Positions 18,281 to 25,830 of a stretch of 64,000 nucleotides of DNA are shown piece after piece (position 1 is the first letter of the stretch; each line of letters starts with the position of its first letter). Both the position numbers and the translations under genes were made by a program. The stretch spans positions 620,001 to 684,000 of the forward strand of contig NZ_WWGH01000001.1 in NCBI RefSeq assembly GCF_009865135.1, given 5' to 3'. Source of the DNA: Streptomyces sp. SID8374 (GTDB lineage: Bacteria; Actinomycetota; Actinomycetes; Streptomycetales; Streptomycetaceae). The notes under the pieces are model-generated. The model was not told the DNA's origin and made no database searches. It saw only the letters and a program-made list of their open reading frames with translations.

Positions 18281-18958
18281 ATGCAGCTGCGCAGCAGGAA
18301 GCTCCCACGGGACGCCGTGCACCACCCGGTCTTCGCCCGCTTCTACGCCCGGCTGAGTGTGACGGCCGACCTCAAGGGCGGCGTCGCCGCGTACCGCGAG
18401 GAGCTGCTGGCGGGGCTCTCCGGGCGGGTCATCGAGATCGGCGCGGGCAACGGGCTGAACTTCGCCCACTATCCGGGGGCCGTCTCGGAGGTCGTGGCGC
18501 TGGAGCCGGAGCGCTCGCTGCGGCAGCTCGCCGTCCGCGCCGGGCTGCGCGCCGAGGTGCCGGTGGATGTGGTGCCGGGGGCGGCGGAGGCGTTGCCGGT
18601 CAAGAGCGAGGCCTTCGACGCGGCGGTGGCCTCCCTGGTCCTGTGCACCGTACGGGATCTGCCGAAGGCGCTCGCCGAGATCCGGCGGGTGCTGCGCCCG
18701 GGCGGTGAACTGCGGTTCTTCGAACACGGACTGGCGCCGGGCAGAGCCCTGGCGGCCGCCCAGCGCACGGCGGACCGGACGGTGTGGCCGCTTCTCTTCG
18801 GCGGCTGTCACACGGCCCGGGACCCGCTGGCCGCGATCGAGGCGGCGGGCTTCGAGATGGGGACGTACCGCAGGCTGCGGATCCCGGAGAAGGGCGTGCC
18901 GTTTCCCACGTCACCGTGCGTCCTGGGCGTGGCCCGCAAGCCGTTCACCCCGGACTGA
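18281..18958 (+). CDS. Class I SAM-dependent methyltransferase
   Basis: A 225-residue protein from ATG 18281 with GGAGG seven bases upstream. Motif I is VIEIGAGNGLNFAHYP (about residues 46-61), the acidic residue follows in VALEPE, and motif IV/V is ASLVLCTVRDLPKALAEIRRVLRPGGELRFFEHG. It resembles the UbiE/Methyltransf_11 group and mammalian METTL7-type proteins (GxNxxHYP). Substrate unknown, with no co-transcribed biosynthetic genes. Convergent with the toxin-antitoxin module 12 bases away. Confidence 0.85.
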   Translation: MQLRSRKLPRDAVHHPVFARFYARLSVTADLKGGVAAYREELLAGLSGRVIEIGAGNGLNFAHYPGAVSEVVALEPERSLRQLAVRAGLRAEVPVDVVPGAAEALPVKSEAFDAAVASLVLCTVRDLPKALAEIRRVLRPGGELRFFEHGLAPGRALAAAQRTADRTVWPLLFGGCHTARDPLAAIEAAGFEMGTYRRLRIPEKGVPFPTSPCVLGVARKPFTPD

Positions 18959-18970
18959 GAGCCTCGCGCC

Positions 18971-19342
18971 TCACACGCTCCACTGGCGCAGCTCGTCGGC
19001 GATGGCGCGTACGTCCGCCTTGCCCTGCTTGACCAGGAGGGCCAGATCGCGCACCTGCTCGGGCGAGGTGATGACCTTCAGCCCGGAGGCGACCAGATAG
19101 CCGTACGCGACGGCCGAGGCGAACATCGCGTTCGAGCGTTCCAGGGCGGGCACATGGAGCAGCAGCTGCAACAGGGCGGCCGCCCGGGTGTGCGGGTCGC
19201 TGTAGACGGCGCTGCCGAAGATCTCCGCCTCGTGGCGGGCGACCGCGGCGACGAGTGCGCCCCAGTCGACGACCTGGGGGTCGCCGGGGGTCTTGTGCTC
19301 GGCGACCATGAGCAGCCAGGAGAGGTCGATCCGCAGGTTCAA
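18971..19342 (-). CDS. Fic/Doc-like toxin component with an altered Fic motif
   Basis: A 123-residue Doc-sized helical protein. DPQVVDWGALVAAVAR and AAALLQLLLHVPALERSNAMFASAVAYGYL align with the Doc/Fic core. The signature is HVPALERSN rather than HxFxx(A/G)N(K/R): the histidine and asparagine are there, but the phenylalanine and following lysine/arginine are not. Its ATG overlaps the upstream RHH-type antitoxin by four bases. Family toxins modify or phosphorylate proteins such as EF-Tu; activity here is uncertain. Confidence 0.75.
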   Translation of the reverse strand: MNLRIDLSWLLMVAEHKTPGDPQVVDWGALVAAVARHEAEIFGSAVYSDPHTRAAALLQLLLHVPALERSNAMFASAVAYGYLVASGLKVITSPEQVRDLALLVKQGKADVRAIADELRQWSV

Positions 19343-19566
19343 CGGGTGCCTTCGCGCTCCGGGCCGAACTCCTCGGCGAAGACCGACTCGTACTGCTTCA
19401 TGAAGTCGGCGGCGGCCTCGACGAAGGTGTGGCCCACCTCGCCGGCGTCCTGTTTGACGAGCTCCTCTATGTAGCGGTTCACGCTCATCCCCCTCTGGAG
19501 CGCGCGCTGCCGCGCGGCCTCGGCGGTGGCCTCGTCCACTCGAACGTTCAGCTGAGTCTTGGGCAC
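19339..19566 (-). CDS. Ribbon-helix-helix antitoxin
   Basis: A 75-residue protein. Residues 1-40 form a ribbon-helix-helix DNA-binding unit (KTQLNVRVDEATAEAARQRALQRGMSVNRYIEELV). An acidic helical tail (EVGHTFVEAAADFMKQYESVFAEEFG) should bind the toxin. First gene of the module; the palindrome at 19575-19594 right upstream is its likely autoregulatory operator. Confidence 0.82.
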   Translation of the reverse strand: MPKTQLNVRVDEATAEAARQRALQRGMSVNRYIEELVKQDAGEVGHTFVEAAADFMKQYESVFAEEFGPEREGTR

Positions 19567-19574
19567 CCTTCCAA

Positions 19575-19594
19575 GCTAGCGCGGGCGCGCTAGC
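19575..19594. promoter_or_regulatory. Toxin-antitoxin operator palindrome
   Basis: GCTAGCGCG-GG-CGCGCTAGC, nine-base perfect arms, starting nine bases upstream of the antitoxin start at 19566. Placement and symmetry fit a ribbon-helix-helix operator. Confidence 0.7.
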
Positions 19595-19650
19595 ACCGGC
19601 AAGGGGAGGCCGGGGAAAGCGATCGACTTCCGAGGCCGGCAGGTGGTGGG

Positions 19651-20085
19651 ATGGCCGCCATGGACGATCTTTCGATACGGTCCGCGACCGCGGCCGATCT
19701 GGACCGGGTGCTCGCGTTCTGGAAGGCGTCGGCGGAGGGCACCAGCATCAGCGACGACGGCGACGGGGTCGCACGCCTGGTGGAACGGGACCCGGACGCC
19801 CTGATCCTCGCGGAGCGGGACGGGACGCTGGTGGGCACGGTGATCGCGGGCTTCGACGGCTGGCGCTGCCATCTCTACCGGCTCGCGGTCCATCCGGAGC
19901 AGCGCCGCAGGGGTGTGGGCGGTGCGCTGCTCGCGGCGGCGGAGGAACGGTTCGCGGCCCTCGGCGGGCGGCGCTCCGACGCCATGGTGCTGGACCGCAA
20001 CGACCTGGCGCACCACGCCTGGCGGGCGGCGGGGTACGAGCCCGAGCCGCAGTGGAGCCGCTGGGTGAAGCACCTCGCCGTGTGA
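19651..20085 (+). CDS. GNAT-family N-acetyltransferase
   Basis: A 144-residue single GNAT domain. Motif A for acetyl-CoA is LAVHPEQRRRGVGGALLAAAEE (about residues 77-98), and motif B is HHAWRAAGYEPEPQWSRWVK. ATG 19651 and ATG 19660 are both possible; GGTGGTGGG lies before the first. Substrate unknown (protein or small amine). Confidence 0.87.
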   Translation: MAAMDDLSIRSATAADLDRVLAFWKASAEGTSISDDGDGVARLVERDPDALILAERDGTLVGTVIAGFDGWRCHLYRLAVHPEQRRRGVGGALLAAAEERFAALGGRRSDAMVLDRNDLAHHAWRAAGYEPEPQWSRWVKHLAV

Positions 20086-20112
20086 TGCGGTACGGATGGG
20101 ATGGTTGGGCAG

Positions 20113-20249
20113 ACGCTCTACGATGAGTGCCTTTCCGTCCCACCTGTATCTGCCGAAAGGTGTGAGCGTCCGCCCATGGGCGAGCCTCCCAGTAGCCGAC
20201 ATCGCGCGATCCTCCCGACCCTGCCCGATCATGGGACGGAGGTGAACCG
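20113..20249 (+). promoter_or_regulatory. Structured leader RNA of the CNNM/CorC operon with possible ribosome-site masking
   Basis: Nested stems ACGCTC/GAGCGT (20113-20118 with 20164-20169) and CCTTTC/GAAAGG (20130-20135 with 20155-20160) are followed by CGCC-CATG-GGCG (20171-20182). CCTCC (20211-20215) can pair with the GGAGG ribosome site (20238-20242). An in-frame 40-codon open frame (20123-20245) ends exactly over that ribosome site, but it lacks its own clear Shine-Dalgarno. It matches no riboswitch class I can name. A cation-sensing leader is a reasonable guess given the downstream family. Confidence 0.5.
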
Positions 20250-21590
20250 ATGATCGAAGTGCTTCTGCTGTTCGTGGCCCTGCTGCTCTGTGTCGCGTGC
20301 GGTGCCTTCGTCGCGGCGGAGTTCTCGCTGACCACGGTGGAGCGCGGGGAGCTGGAACGGGCCGTCGAGCGGGGTGACCGGGGTGCGGCGAGCGCCCTGA
20401 AGGCCGTACGGAGCCTGACCTTCCAGCTCTCGGGCGCGCAGCTCGGGATCACCGTCACCAATCTGGTGATCGGCATGCTCTCCGAGCCGTCGATCGCCAA
20501 GCTCATCCGCAGCCCGGTGGAGGCCGCGGGCCTGCCGCCTGCCGCGGCGTCGACGCTGGCCCTCGTCATCGGTACGGCGCTGTCCACGGTGGTCCTGATG
20601 GTGGTCGGCGAGCTGGTCCCGAAGAACTGGGCGATCTCCTCGCCGCTGTCGGTGGCCAAGGCGGTCGCCACCCCGCAGCGGGTGTTCACCGCCGTGTTCC
20701 GGCCCTTCATCAGCCACCTCAACAACACGGCGAACCGGATCGTGCGCCGCTTCGGCCTGGAGCCGACCGAGGAGCTGGCCTCCGCCCGCAGCCCGCAGGA
20801 GCTGGTCGCGCTGGCGCGGCACTCCGCGAAGGAGGGGGCGCTGGAGGCCGACACCGCCGAACTCTTCGTACGGACCCTGAATCTGGCGGAGCTGACCGCG
20901 GAGAACGTGATGACCCCTCGGGTCCAGGTGACCGCGCTGGAGGTACGGGCGACGGCCGAGGACGTGGCCAACGCGACCCGCGCCACCGGGCTCTCGCGCT
21001 TCCCCGTCTACCGGGGCAGCCTGGACACCGTGGTCGGCGTGGCCCACATCAAGGACGTGCTGGCGGTCCCGGCCGACGAGCGGCCCCGCAAGCGGGTCTC
21101 GGAGATGCTGCGTGAACCCCTGCTCGTACCGGAGACGCTCACCGTGGACCGGCTGCTGGACCAGCTGTCGGGGAAGCTCGCCATGGCGGTGGTGATCGAC
21201 GAGTACGGCGGTACGGCGGGGGTCGTGACGTTGGAGGACATCGTGGAGGAGGTCGTCGGCGAGGCCCGCGACGAGCACGACCCGCACGAGACGCCCGACC
21301 TGGCGGCCGCCGGTGAGGACGCCGACGGCCGCACCCTGTGGTCGGCCGACGGCGCGGCCCGCACCGACCAGCTGAGCCGGATCGGGCTGCGGGTGCCCGA
21401 CGGGCCCTACGAGACGCTGGCCGGGCTGATCGCCGCCGAGCTCGGGCGGATCCCGACGGTGGGCGACACGGTGGAGCTGGCGGGGTGGCGGATCGACGTG
21501 GTGGACGCCACGGGCCGCCGGGCCGCGCGGGCGCTGCTGCACGCGCCGCCGCCCGGTGCCGAGGAGCAGCGGGCGGAGGAGGGCCGGTGA
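20250..21590 (+). CDS. CNNM/CorC-family (DUF21-CBS-CorC_HlyC) membrane protein 1
   Basis: A 446-residue hemolysin-C-type protein. Three to four membrane helices in a DUF21 domain (about 1-180; AAEFSLTTVERGELE, LGITVTNLVIGMLSEP, GELVPKNWAIS) are followed by a CBS pair (about 210-330; VMTPRVQVTALE, AMAVVIDEYGGTAGVVTLEDIVEEVVGE). The CorC_HlyC domain is at the C-terminus (about 350-430). Family members are implicated in Mg2+/Co2+ transport or export. First gene of a two-gene operon overlapping the next by four bases (GTGA), behind a structured leader. Confidence 0.92.
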   Translation: MIEVLLLFVALLLCVACGAFVAAEFSLTTVERGELERAVERGDRGAASALKAVRSLTFQLSGAQLGITVTNLVIGMLSEPSIAKLIRSPVEAAGLPPAAASTLALVIGTALSTVVLMVVGELVPKNWAISSPLSVAKAVATPQRVFTAVFRPFISHLNNTANRIVRRFGLEPTEELASARSPQELVALARHSAKEGALEADTAELFVRTLNLAELTAENVMTPRVQVTALEVRATAEDVANATRATGLSRFPVYRGSLDTVVGVAHIKDVLAVPADERPRKRVSEMLREPLLVPETLTVDRLLDQLSGKLAMAVVIDEYGGTAGVVTLEDIVEEVVGEARDEHDPHETPDLAAAGEDADGRTLWSADGAARTDQLSRIGLRVPDGPYETLAGLIAAELGRIPTVGDTVELAGWRIDVVDATGRRAARALLHAPPPGAEEQRAEEGR

Positions 21591-22606
21591 TCGTCCTTCA
21601 GCTCTTCATCGGTCTGCTGACCCTGGTGGTCAACGCCTTCTTCGTGGGCGCCGAGTTCGCCCTGATCTCCGTACGCCGCAGCCAGATCGAACCGCGGGCC
21701 GAGGCCGGTGACCGGCGGGCCCGCAGTGTCATCTGGGGGCTGGAGCACGTCTCGGCGCTGCTGGCCGCCGCCCAGCTCGGCATCACGCTCTGCACCCTGG
21801 TGCTGGGCATCGTGGCCGAGCCCGCCATCGCCCATCTGCTGGAGCCGGTCTTCGACGCGGTGGGCATGCCGCACGGGCTGGTGCACCCGCTCTCCTTCGC
21901 GATCGCGCTGAGCGTGGCGACGTATCTGCACATGCTGCTGGGCGAGATGGTGCCGAAGAACATCGCGTTGGCCGAACCGGCGCGCAGCGCGCTGCTCCTG
22001 GGTCCGCCGCTGGTCGCGGTGGCCCGGGCGCTGCGTCCGGTGATCTTCGCGATCAACGCCTTCGCCAACGCCCTGCTCAAGCTCCTGCGGGTGGAGACGA
22101 AGGACGAGGTCTCCGCGACGTTCTCGGACGACGAACTGGCCCGGCTGGTGAAGGACGCAGGCGACGCGGGGCTGGTCGACGACCGCTCGGCGGAGCGGCT
22201 GCGGCACGCCCTGGAGCTGGGGCGGCGTCCGGTACGGGATGTGGTCATGCCGGTGGACCGGGTGCTGTACACCCGGGTCGGCACCACGCCCGAGGAGCTG
22301 GAGCGGCTCTCGCACGTGTCCGGGTTCTCCCGTTTCCCGGTGATGGACAGCGAGGGCCGCATCCTGGGCTACCTCCATGTGAAGGACGCGCTGGACGCCA
22401 CGCCCCGGGACGCGCCCTTCCCGGTCGCCGCCCTGCGGCCGATCGCCCGGGTCCGGGCGGCGACCCCGCTGGACGACGTGCTGACCGCGCTGCGGCGTAG
22501 CCGGACCCATCTCGCGGCGGTCCTGGACGAGGGGGACCGGCTGGTCGGCATGGTCACGATGGAGGACGTCCTGCGCGAGCTGGTCGGCCGGGCGCAGTCC
22601 CGCTGA
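21587..22606 (+). CDS. CNNM/CorC-family membrane protein 2, without CorC_HlyC domain
   Basis: A 339-residue paralogue of the preceding gene, starting GTG 21587 within its stop codon. DUF21 helices are present (VGAEFALISVRRSQIE, LGITLCTLVLGIVAEP, GEMVPKNIAL). The CBS pair (VVMPVDRVLYTRV, LAAVLDEGDRLVGMVTMEDVLREL) is also present, but it ends there and lacks the C-terminal CorC_HlyC domain of its partner. The pair is probably a heterodimer of long and short subunits. Confidence 0.92.
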   Translation: MIVLQLFIGLLTLVVNAFFVGAEFALISVRRSQIEPRAEAGDRRARSVIWGLEHVSALLAAAQLGITLCTLVLGIVAEPAIAHLLEPVFDAVGMPHGLVHPLSFAIALSVATYLHMLLGEMVPKNIALAEPARSALLLGPPLVAVARALRPVIFAINAFANALLKLLRVETKDEVSATFSDDELARLVKDAGDAGLVDDRSAERLRHALELGRRPVRDVVMPVDRVLYTRVGTTPEELERLSHVSGFSRFPVMDSEGRILGYLHVKDALDATPRDAPFPVAALRPIARVRAATPLDDVLTALRRSRTHLAAVLDEGDRLVGMVTMEDVLRELVGRAQSR

Positions 22607-22611
22607 ACGAC

Positions 22612-22725
22612 CGCGTGACGGCTCCCGTGGCGGCTGTGTGACGACTCCCGTACCGGGTGTGCGATGGCTCCGTGGCGGCTGTGTGACGGCTTCCGTACCG
22701 GCTGCACGATGGCCTCCGTACCGGC
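22612..22725. repeat. 23-bp tandem repeat, five units
   Basis: Units at 22612, 22635, 22658 (22 bp), 22680 and 22703 share the pattern YGYRYGAYGGCTCCCGTRSCGGS. The array begins six bases after the CNNM-2 stop. Alternation of GTGGCGG and GTACCGG ends suggests duplication of a two-unit block. Confidence 0.75.
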
Positions 22726-22749
22726 CGGACGGTACGGGAGCCGTCCGCG

Positions 22750-22755
22750 ATAGAA
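22750..22755 (+). promoter_or_regulatory. -10 element of a probably leaderless GDSL gene
   Basis: TAGAAT ends ten bases before the ATG at 22766, so transcription should start at or within a few bases of the start codon. No ribosome site is visible. The same arrangement occurs at purB. Confidence 0.5.
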
Positions 22756-22765
22756 TCGGCGGGCC

Positions 22766-23617
22766 ATGGAATTGAATGCCTCCTACACCAGTCTCGTCGC
22801 GGTCGGCGACTCCTTCACCGAGGGCATGTCGGATCTGCTCCCCGACGGCACCTACCGGGGCTGGGCCGATGTCCTGGCCTCCCGCCTCGCGTCCCGGTCC
22901 CCAGGCTTCCGGTACGCGAACCTCGCCGTACGCGGGAAGCTCATCGGCCAGATCGTGGACGAGCAGGTGGGCGCGGCGGCCGCGATGCAGGCCGATGTGG
23001 TGACCCTCGTCGGAGGGCTGAACGACACGCTGCGCCCGAAGTGCGACATGGGCATGGTCAGGGGGCGGCTGGAGGAGGCCGTGGAGCGGCTGGCCCCGTC
23101 CTGCAAGCAGCTGGTGCTGATGCGCAGCCCCGGGCGCAACGGCCCGGTGTTCGACCGGTTCCGTCCCCGGATGGAGGCGCTGTTCGCCCTGATCGACGAC
23201 CTGGCCGGCCGGCACGGGGCCGCGGTGGTCGACCTCTACTCCGCGCCCTCGCTCAGCGACCCGCGCATGTGGGACGCCGACCGGCTGCACCTCGCCGCCG
23301 AGGGGCACCGGCGGGTGGCGGAGGCGGTCTGGCAGACGCTGGGCCTCCCGCCCGAACTCGACTGGCAGGCGCCGGTCCCCGCCTCCCTGCCGCCGCGCTG
23401 GGCCAACCGGCGCGCCGACGACATCCGCTTCGCCCGCCGCCACCTGGGGCCCTGGATCGGCCGACGGCTCACCGGCCGCTCCTCCGGCGACGGCCGGTGG
23501 GGCGCCCAGTTCGACGTCGCGACCGCTTCTGGCTTCTGGATCACGCCTGCGGACGCCGAAGCTCCCGGGCCGGTGACGGGGTGGCGCCGGGCCTCGCCCG
23601 AGGAAGGCGCGTCCTGA
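22766..23617 (+). CDS. SGNH/GDSL-type hydrolase
   Basis: A 283-residue cytosolic esterase/lipase-like protein. Block I is VAVGDSFTEGMSD (Ser nucleophile at about residue 16), block III GGLNDTL, and block V DADRLHLAAEGH with the Asp-x-x-His pair. The C-terminal 60 residues are Arg/Trp/Pro-rich and not part of the fold. No signal peptide. Flanked on both sides by tandem repeats, with a -10 box just upstream. Natural substrate unknown. Confidence 0.9.
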   Translation: MELNASYTSLVAVGDSFTEGMSDLLPDGTYRGWADVLASRLASRSPGFRYANLAVRGKLIGQIVDEQVGAAAAMQADVVTLVGGLNDTLRPKCDMGMVRGRLEEAVERLAPSCKQLVLMRSPGRNGPVFDRFRPRMEALFALIDDLAGRHGAAVVDLYSAPSLSDPRMWDADRLHLAAEGHRRVAEAVWQTLGLPPELDWQAPVPASLPPRWANRRADDIRFARRHLGPWIGRRLTGRSSGDGRWGAQFDVATASGFWITPADAEAPGPVTGWRRASPEEGAS

Positions 23618-23628
23618 CGCGACTGCGT

Positions 23629-23707
23629 GACCGGTCTTCGTAGGCGGTCCTCGCAGCCGGTCTTCGTGGGCGGCCTTCGTAGCCGGTCATCGCAGCCGGT
23701 CTTCGTA
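23629..23707. repeat. 13-bp tandem repeat, six units
   Basis: Units begin at about 23630, 23643, 23656, 23669, 23682 and 23695 with consensus GSCGGTCWTCGYR. Alternate units end CGTA and CGCA, giving a 26-bp super-period. The array fills the spacer between the GDSL gene and the purB promoter. Confidence 0.75.
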
Positions 23708-23753
23708 GCAAGCCACAAAGAGGCCCGCGGCGCTGGCCTGCATAAACCGACAG

Positions 23754-23759
23754 TAGAAT
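23754..23759 (+). promoter_or_regulatory. -10 element of probably leaderless purB
   Basis: TAGAAT lies eight bases before the GTG start at 23768, with no ribosome site between, implying a leaderless transcript. Confidence 0.5.
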
Positions 23760-23767
23760 CCCTTTAC

Positions 23768-25210
23768 GTGACTGCTGTGTCTGCGAAGCCTCGCATCCCC
23801 AATGTCCTGGCCGGCCGCTACGCCTCCACGGAGCTGGCCGTCCTCTGGTCCCCCGAGCAGAAGGTGAAGCTGGAGCGTCAGCTGTGGCTGGCGGTGCTGC
23901 GCGCTCAGAAGGACCTCGGGATCGAGGTGCCGGAGGCCGCGCTGGCCGACTACGAGCGCGTACTCGACCAGGTCGACCTGGCGTCGATCGCCGAGCGCGA
24001 GAAGGTCACCCGGCATGACGTGAAGGCCCGGATCGAGGAGTTCAACGCCCTCGCCGGCCATGAGCAGGTCCACAAGGGCATGACCTCCCGGGATCTGACG
24101 GAGAACGTCGAACAGCTACAGATCCGCCTCTCGCTGGAGCTGATGCGCGACCGCACCGTGGCCGTGCTGGCCCGGCTCGGCAAGCTGGCGGCGGAGTACC
24201 GCGAGCTCGTGATCGCCGGCCGCTCGCACAATGTCGCCGCGCAGGCGACGACGCTCGGCAAGCGCTTCGCCACCGCGGCCGACGAGCTGCTGGTGGCCTA
24301 CGGCCGGCTGGAGGACCTCCTCTCCCGCTACCCGCTGCGCGGGATCAAGGGCCCGGTCGGCACCGCGCAGGACATGCTGGACCTGCTGGGCGGTGACGCG
24401 GACAAGCTCGCCGACCTGGAACAGCGCATCGCCGGACACCTCGGTTTCGCCCAGGCGTTCACCTCGGTCGGCCAGGTCTACCCCCGCTCCCTCGACTACG
24501 ACGTGGTGACCGCCTTGGTGCAGCTCGCCGCGGCTCCCTCGTCGGTGGCGAAGACGATCCGGCTGATGGCCGGGCACGAGCTGGTGACCGAGGGCTTCAA
24601 GCCGGGCCAGGTCGGCTCGTCCGCGATGCCGCACAAGATGAACACGCGCTCCTGCGAGCGGGTCAACGGCCTGATGGTGATCCTGCGGGGCTACGCCTCG
24701 ATGACGGGCGAGCTGGCGGGTGACCAGTGGAACGAGGGCGATGTGTCCTGTTCCGTGGTCCGCCGGGTGGCGCTGCCGGACGCGTTCTTCGCGTTCGACG
24801 GTCTGCTGGAGACCTTCCTGACGGTGCTGGACGAGTTCGGCGCGTTCCCCGCGGTCGTGGCGCGCGAGCTGGACCGCTACCTCCCCTTCCTGGCGACCAC
24901 CAAGGTCCTCATGGGTGCCGTCCGGGCCGGGGTGGGCCGCGAGGTGGCCCACGAGGCGATCAAGGAGCACGCGGTCGCCTCCGCCCTGGCGATGCGGGAG
25001 CAGGGCGCCGAGCGCAACGAGCTGCTGGACAAGCTGGCCGCCGACGAGCGCATCCCGCTGGACCGTGCGGAGCTGGACGCGCTGATGGCGGACAAGCTCT
25101 CGTTCACGGGCGCGGCGGGCGACCAGGTGGCGGTGCTGGTCTCCCGGATCGAGGAGATCACCAAGCAGCACCCGCAGGCCGCGGCCTACGCCCCCGGTTC
25201 GATCCTCTGA
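23768..25210 (+). CDS. purB: Adenylosuccinate lyase (EC 4.3.2.2)
   Basis: A 480-residue fumarase-superfamily enzyme. It acts twice in purine synthesis, on SAICAR and on adenylosuccinate, releasing fumarate. GTG 23768 gives MTAVSAKPRIPNVLAGRYAS, the usual actinobacterial start. Seen are HKGMTSRDLTENVEQ, RSHNVAAQATTLGKR (general-acid histidine region), and the signature GSSAMPHKMN with the catalytic serine loop. The mug gene follows after 19 bases. Likely constitutive, from a leaderless promoter. Confidence 0.97.
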   Translation: MTAVSAKPRIPNVLAGRYASTELAVLWSPEQKVKLERQLWLAVLRAQKDLGIEVPEAALADYERVLDQVDLASIAEREKVTRHDVKARIEEFNALAGHEQVHKGMTSRDLTENVEQLQIRLSLELMRDRTVAVLARLGKLAAEYRELVIAGRSHNVAAQATTLGKRFATAADELLVAYGRLEDLLSRYPLRGIKGPVGTAQDMLDLLGGDADKLADLEQRIAGHLGFAQAFTSVGQVYPRSLDYDVVTALVQLAAAPSSVAKTIRLMAGHELVTEGFKPGQVGSSAMPHKMNTRSCERVNGLMVILRGYASMTGELAGDQWNEGDVSCSVVRRVALPDAFFAFDGLLETFLTVLDEFGAFPAVVARELDRYLPFLATTKVLMGAVRAGVGREVAHEAIKEHAVASALAMREQGAERNELLDKLAADERIPLDRAELDALMADKLSFTGAAGDQVAVLVSRIEEITKQHPQAAAYAPGSIL

Positions 25211-25229
25211 CCCGCACCGGCCGCACCGT

Positions 25230-25787
25230 ATGACGCCCGAGGAGCTGAACGCCGCCCGTGACCGCATCGTCCCCGATGTGGCCGCGGGCGGTCTGCGCGT
25301 GCTGTTCTGCGGGATCAACCCGAGCCTGATGACCGCGGCGACGGGCCACCACTTCGCCCACCCCGGCAACCGTTTCTGGCCGGTCCTGCACCGCTCCGGC
25401 TTCACCCCCCGGCGGCTGCTGCCCTCGGAACAGTCCGAGCTGCTGACCCTCGGCCTCGGCATCACCAATGTGGTGGCGCGGGCGACGGCACGGGCGGACG
25501 AACTGAGCGCGGAGGAGTACCGGGAGGGCGGGGCGGCCCTCACCGAGCGGGTGGAACGGCTCGCTCCAGCGTGGCTCGCGGTCGTCGGCATCACCGCGTA
25601 CCGCACGGCCTTCGGTGAGCCCCGGGCACGGATAGGGCGTCAGGAGCGCACGATCGGCGGTGCCCACGTCTGGGCCCTGCCCAACCCCAGCGGTCTCAAC
25701 GCCCATTGGACGGTGGACACGATGGCCGAGGAGTACGGCCGCCTGCGTGAGGCCGTACGCGCGACGACGCCGGGCCTTCCCGGCTGA
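25230..25787 (+). CDS. mug: Mismatch-specific G/U(T) DNA glycosylase
   Basis: A 185-residue family-2 uracil-DNA glycosylase that removes U or modified bases mispaired with G. Motif 1 is CGINPSLMTAATGHHFAHPGNRFWP and motif 2 is LPNPSGLNAHW. It lies 19 bases after purB with GGAGCTG-type context, so it is probably co-transcribed. Ends at a hairpin shared with the convergent unknown gene. Confidence 0.93.
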   Translation: MTPEELNAARDRIVPDVAAGGLRVLFCGINPSLMTAATGHHFAHPGNRFWPVLHRSGFTPRRLLPSEQSELLTLGLGITNVVARATARADELSAEEYREGGAALTERVERLAPAWLAVVGITAYRTAFGEPRARIGRQERTIGGAHVWALPNPSGLNAHWTVDTMAEEYGRLREAVRATTPGLPG

Positions 25788-25830
25788 CGCCCTGACCTTC
25801 CTTCGGGTTCCCGGCGTCCGGGTCAGGGCG
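25788..25830. terminator. Bidirectional terminator after mug
   Basis: CGCCCTGACC (25788-25797) and GGTCAGGGCG (25821-25830), ten-base perfect arms, between convergent genes; it overlaps the stop codon of the minus-strand gene. Confidence 0.65.

Noticed and set aside
15602..18811. A 1069-codon minus-strand open frame opposite the biotin genes
   Set aside because: It is the antisense of bioB, bioA and bioD, whose protein signatures are unambiguous. The antisense product is Arg/Pro/Gly-rich with no domain, as expected from GC-rich third positions.
20123..20245. 40-codon frame in the CNNM leader as a gene
   Set aside because: No ribosome site of its own and the DNA is better explained by stems; kept as a leader-peptide possibility in the findings, not as a CDS.
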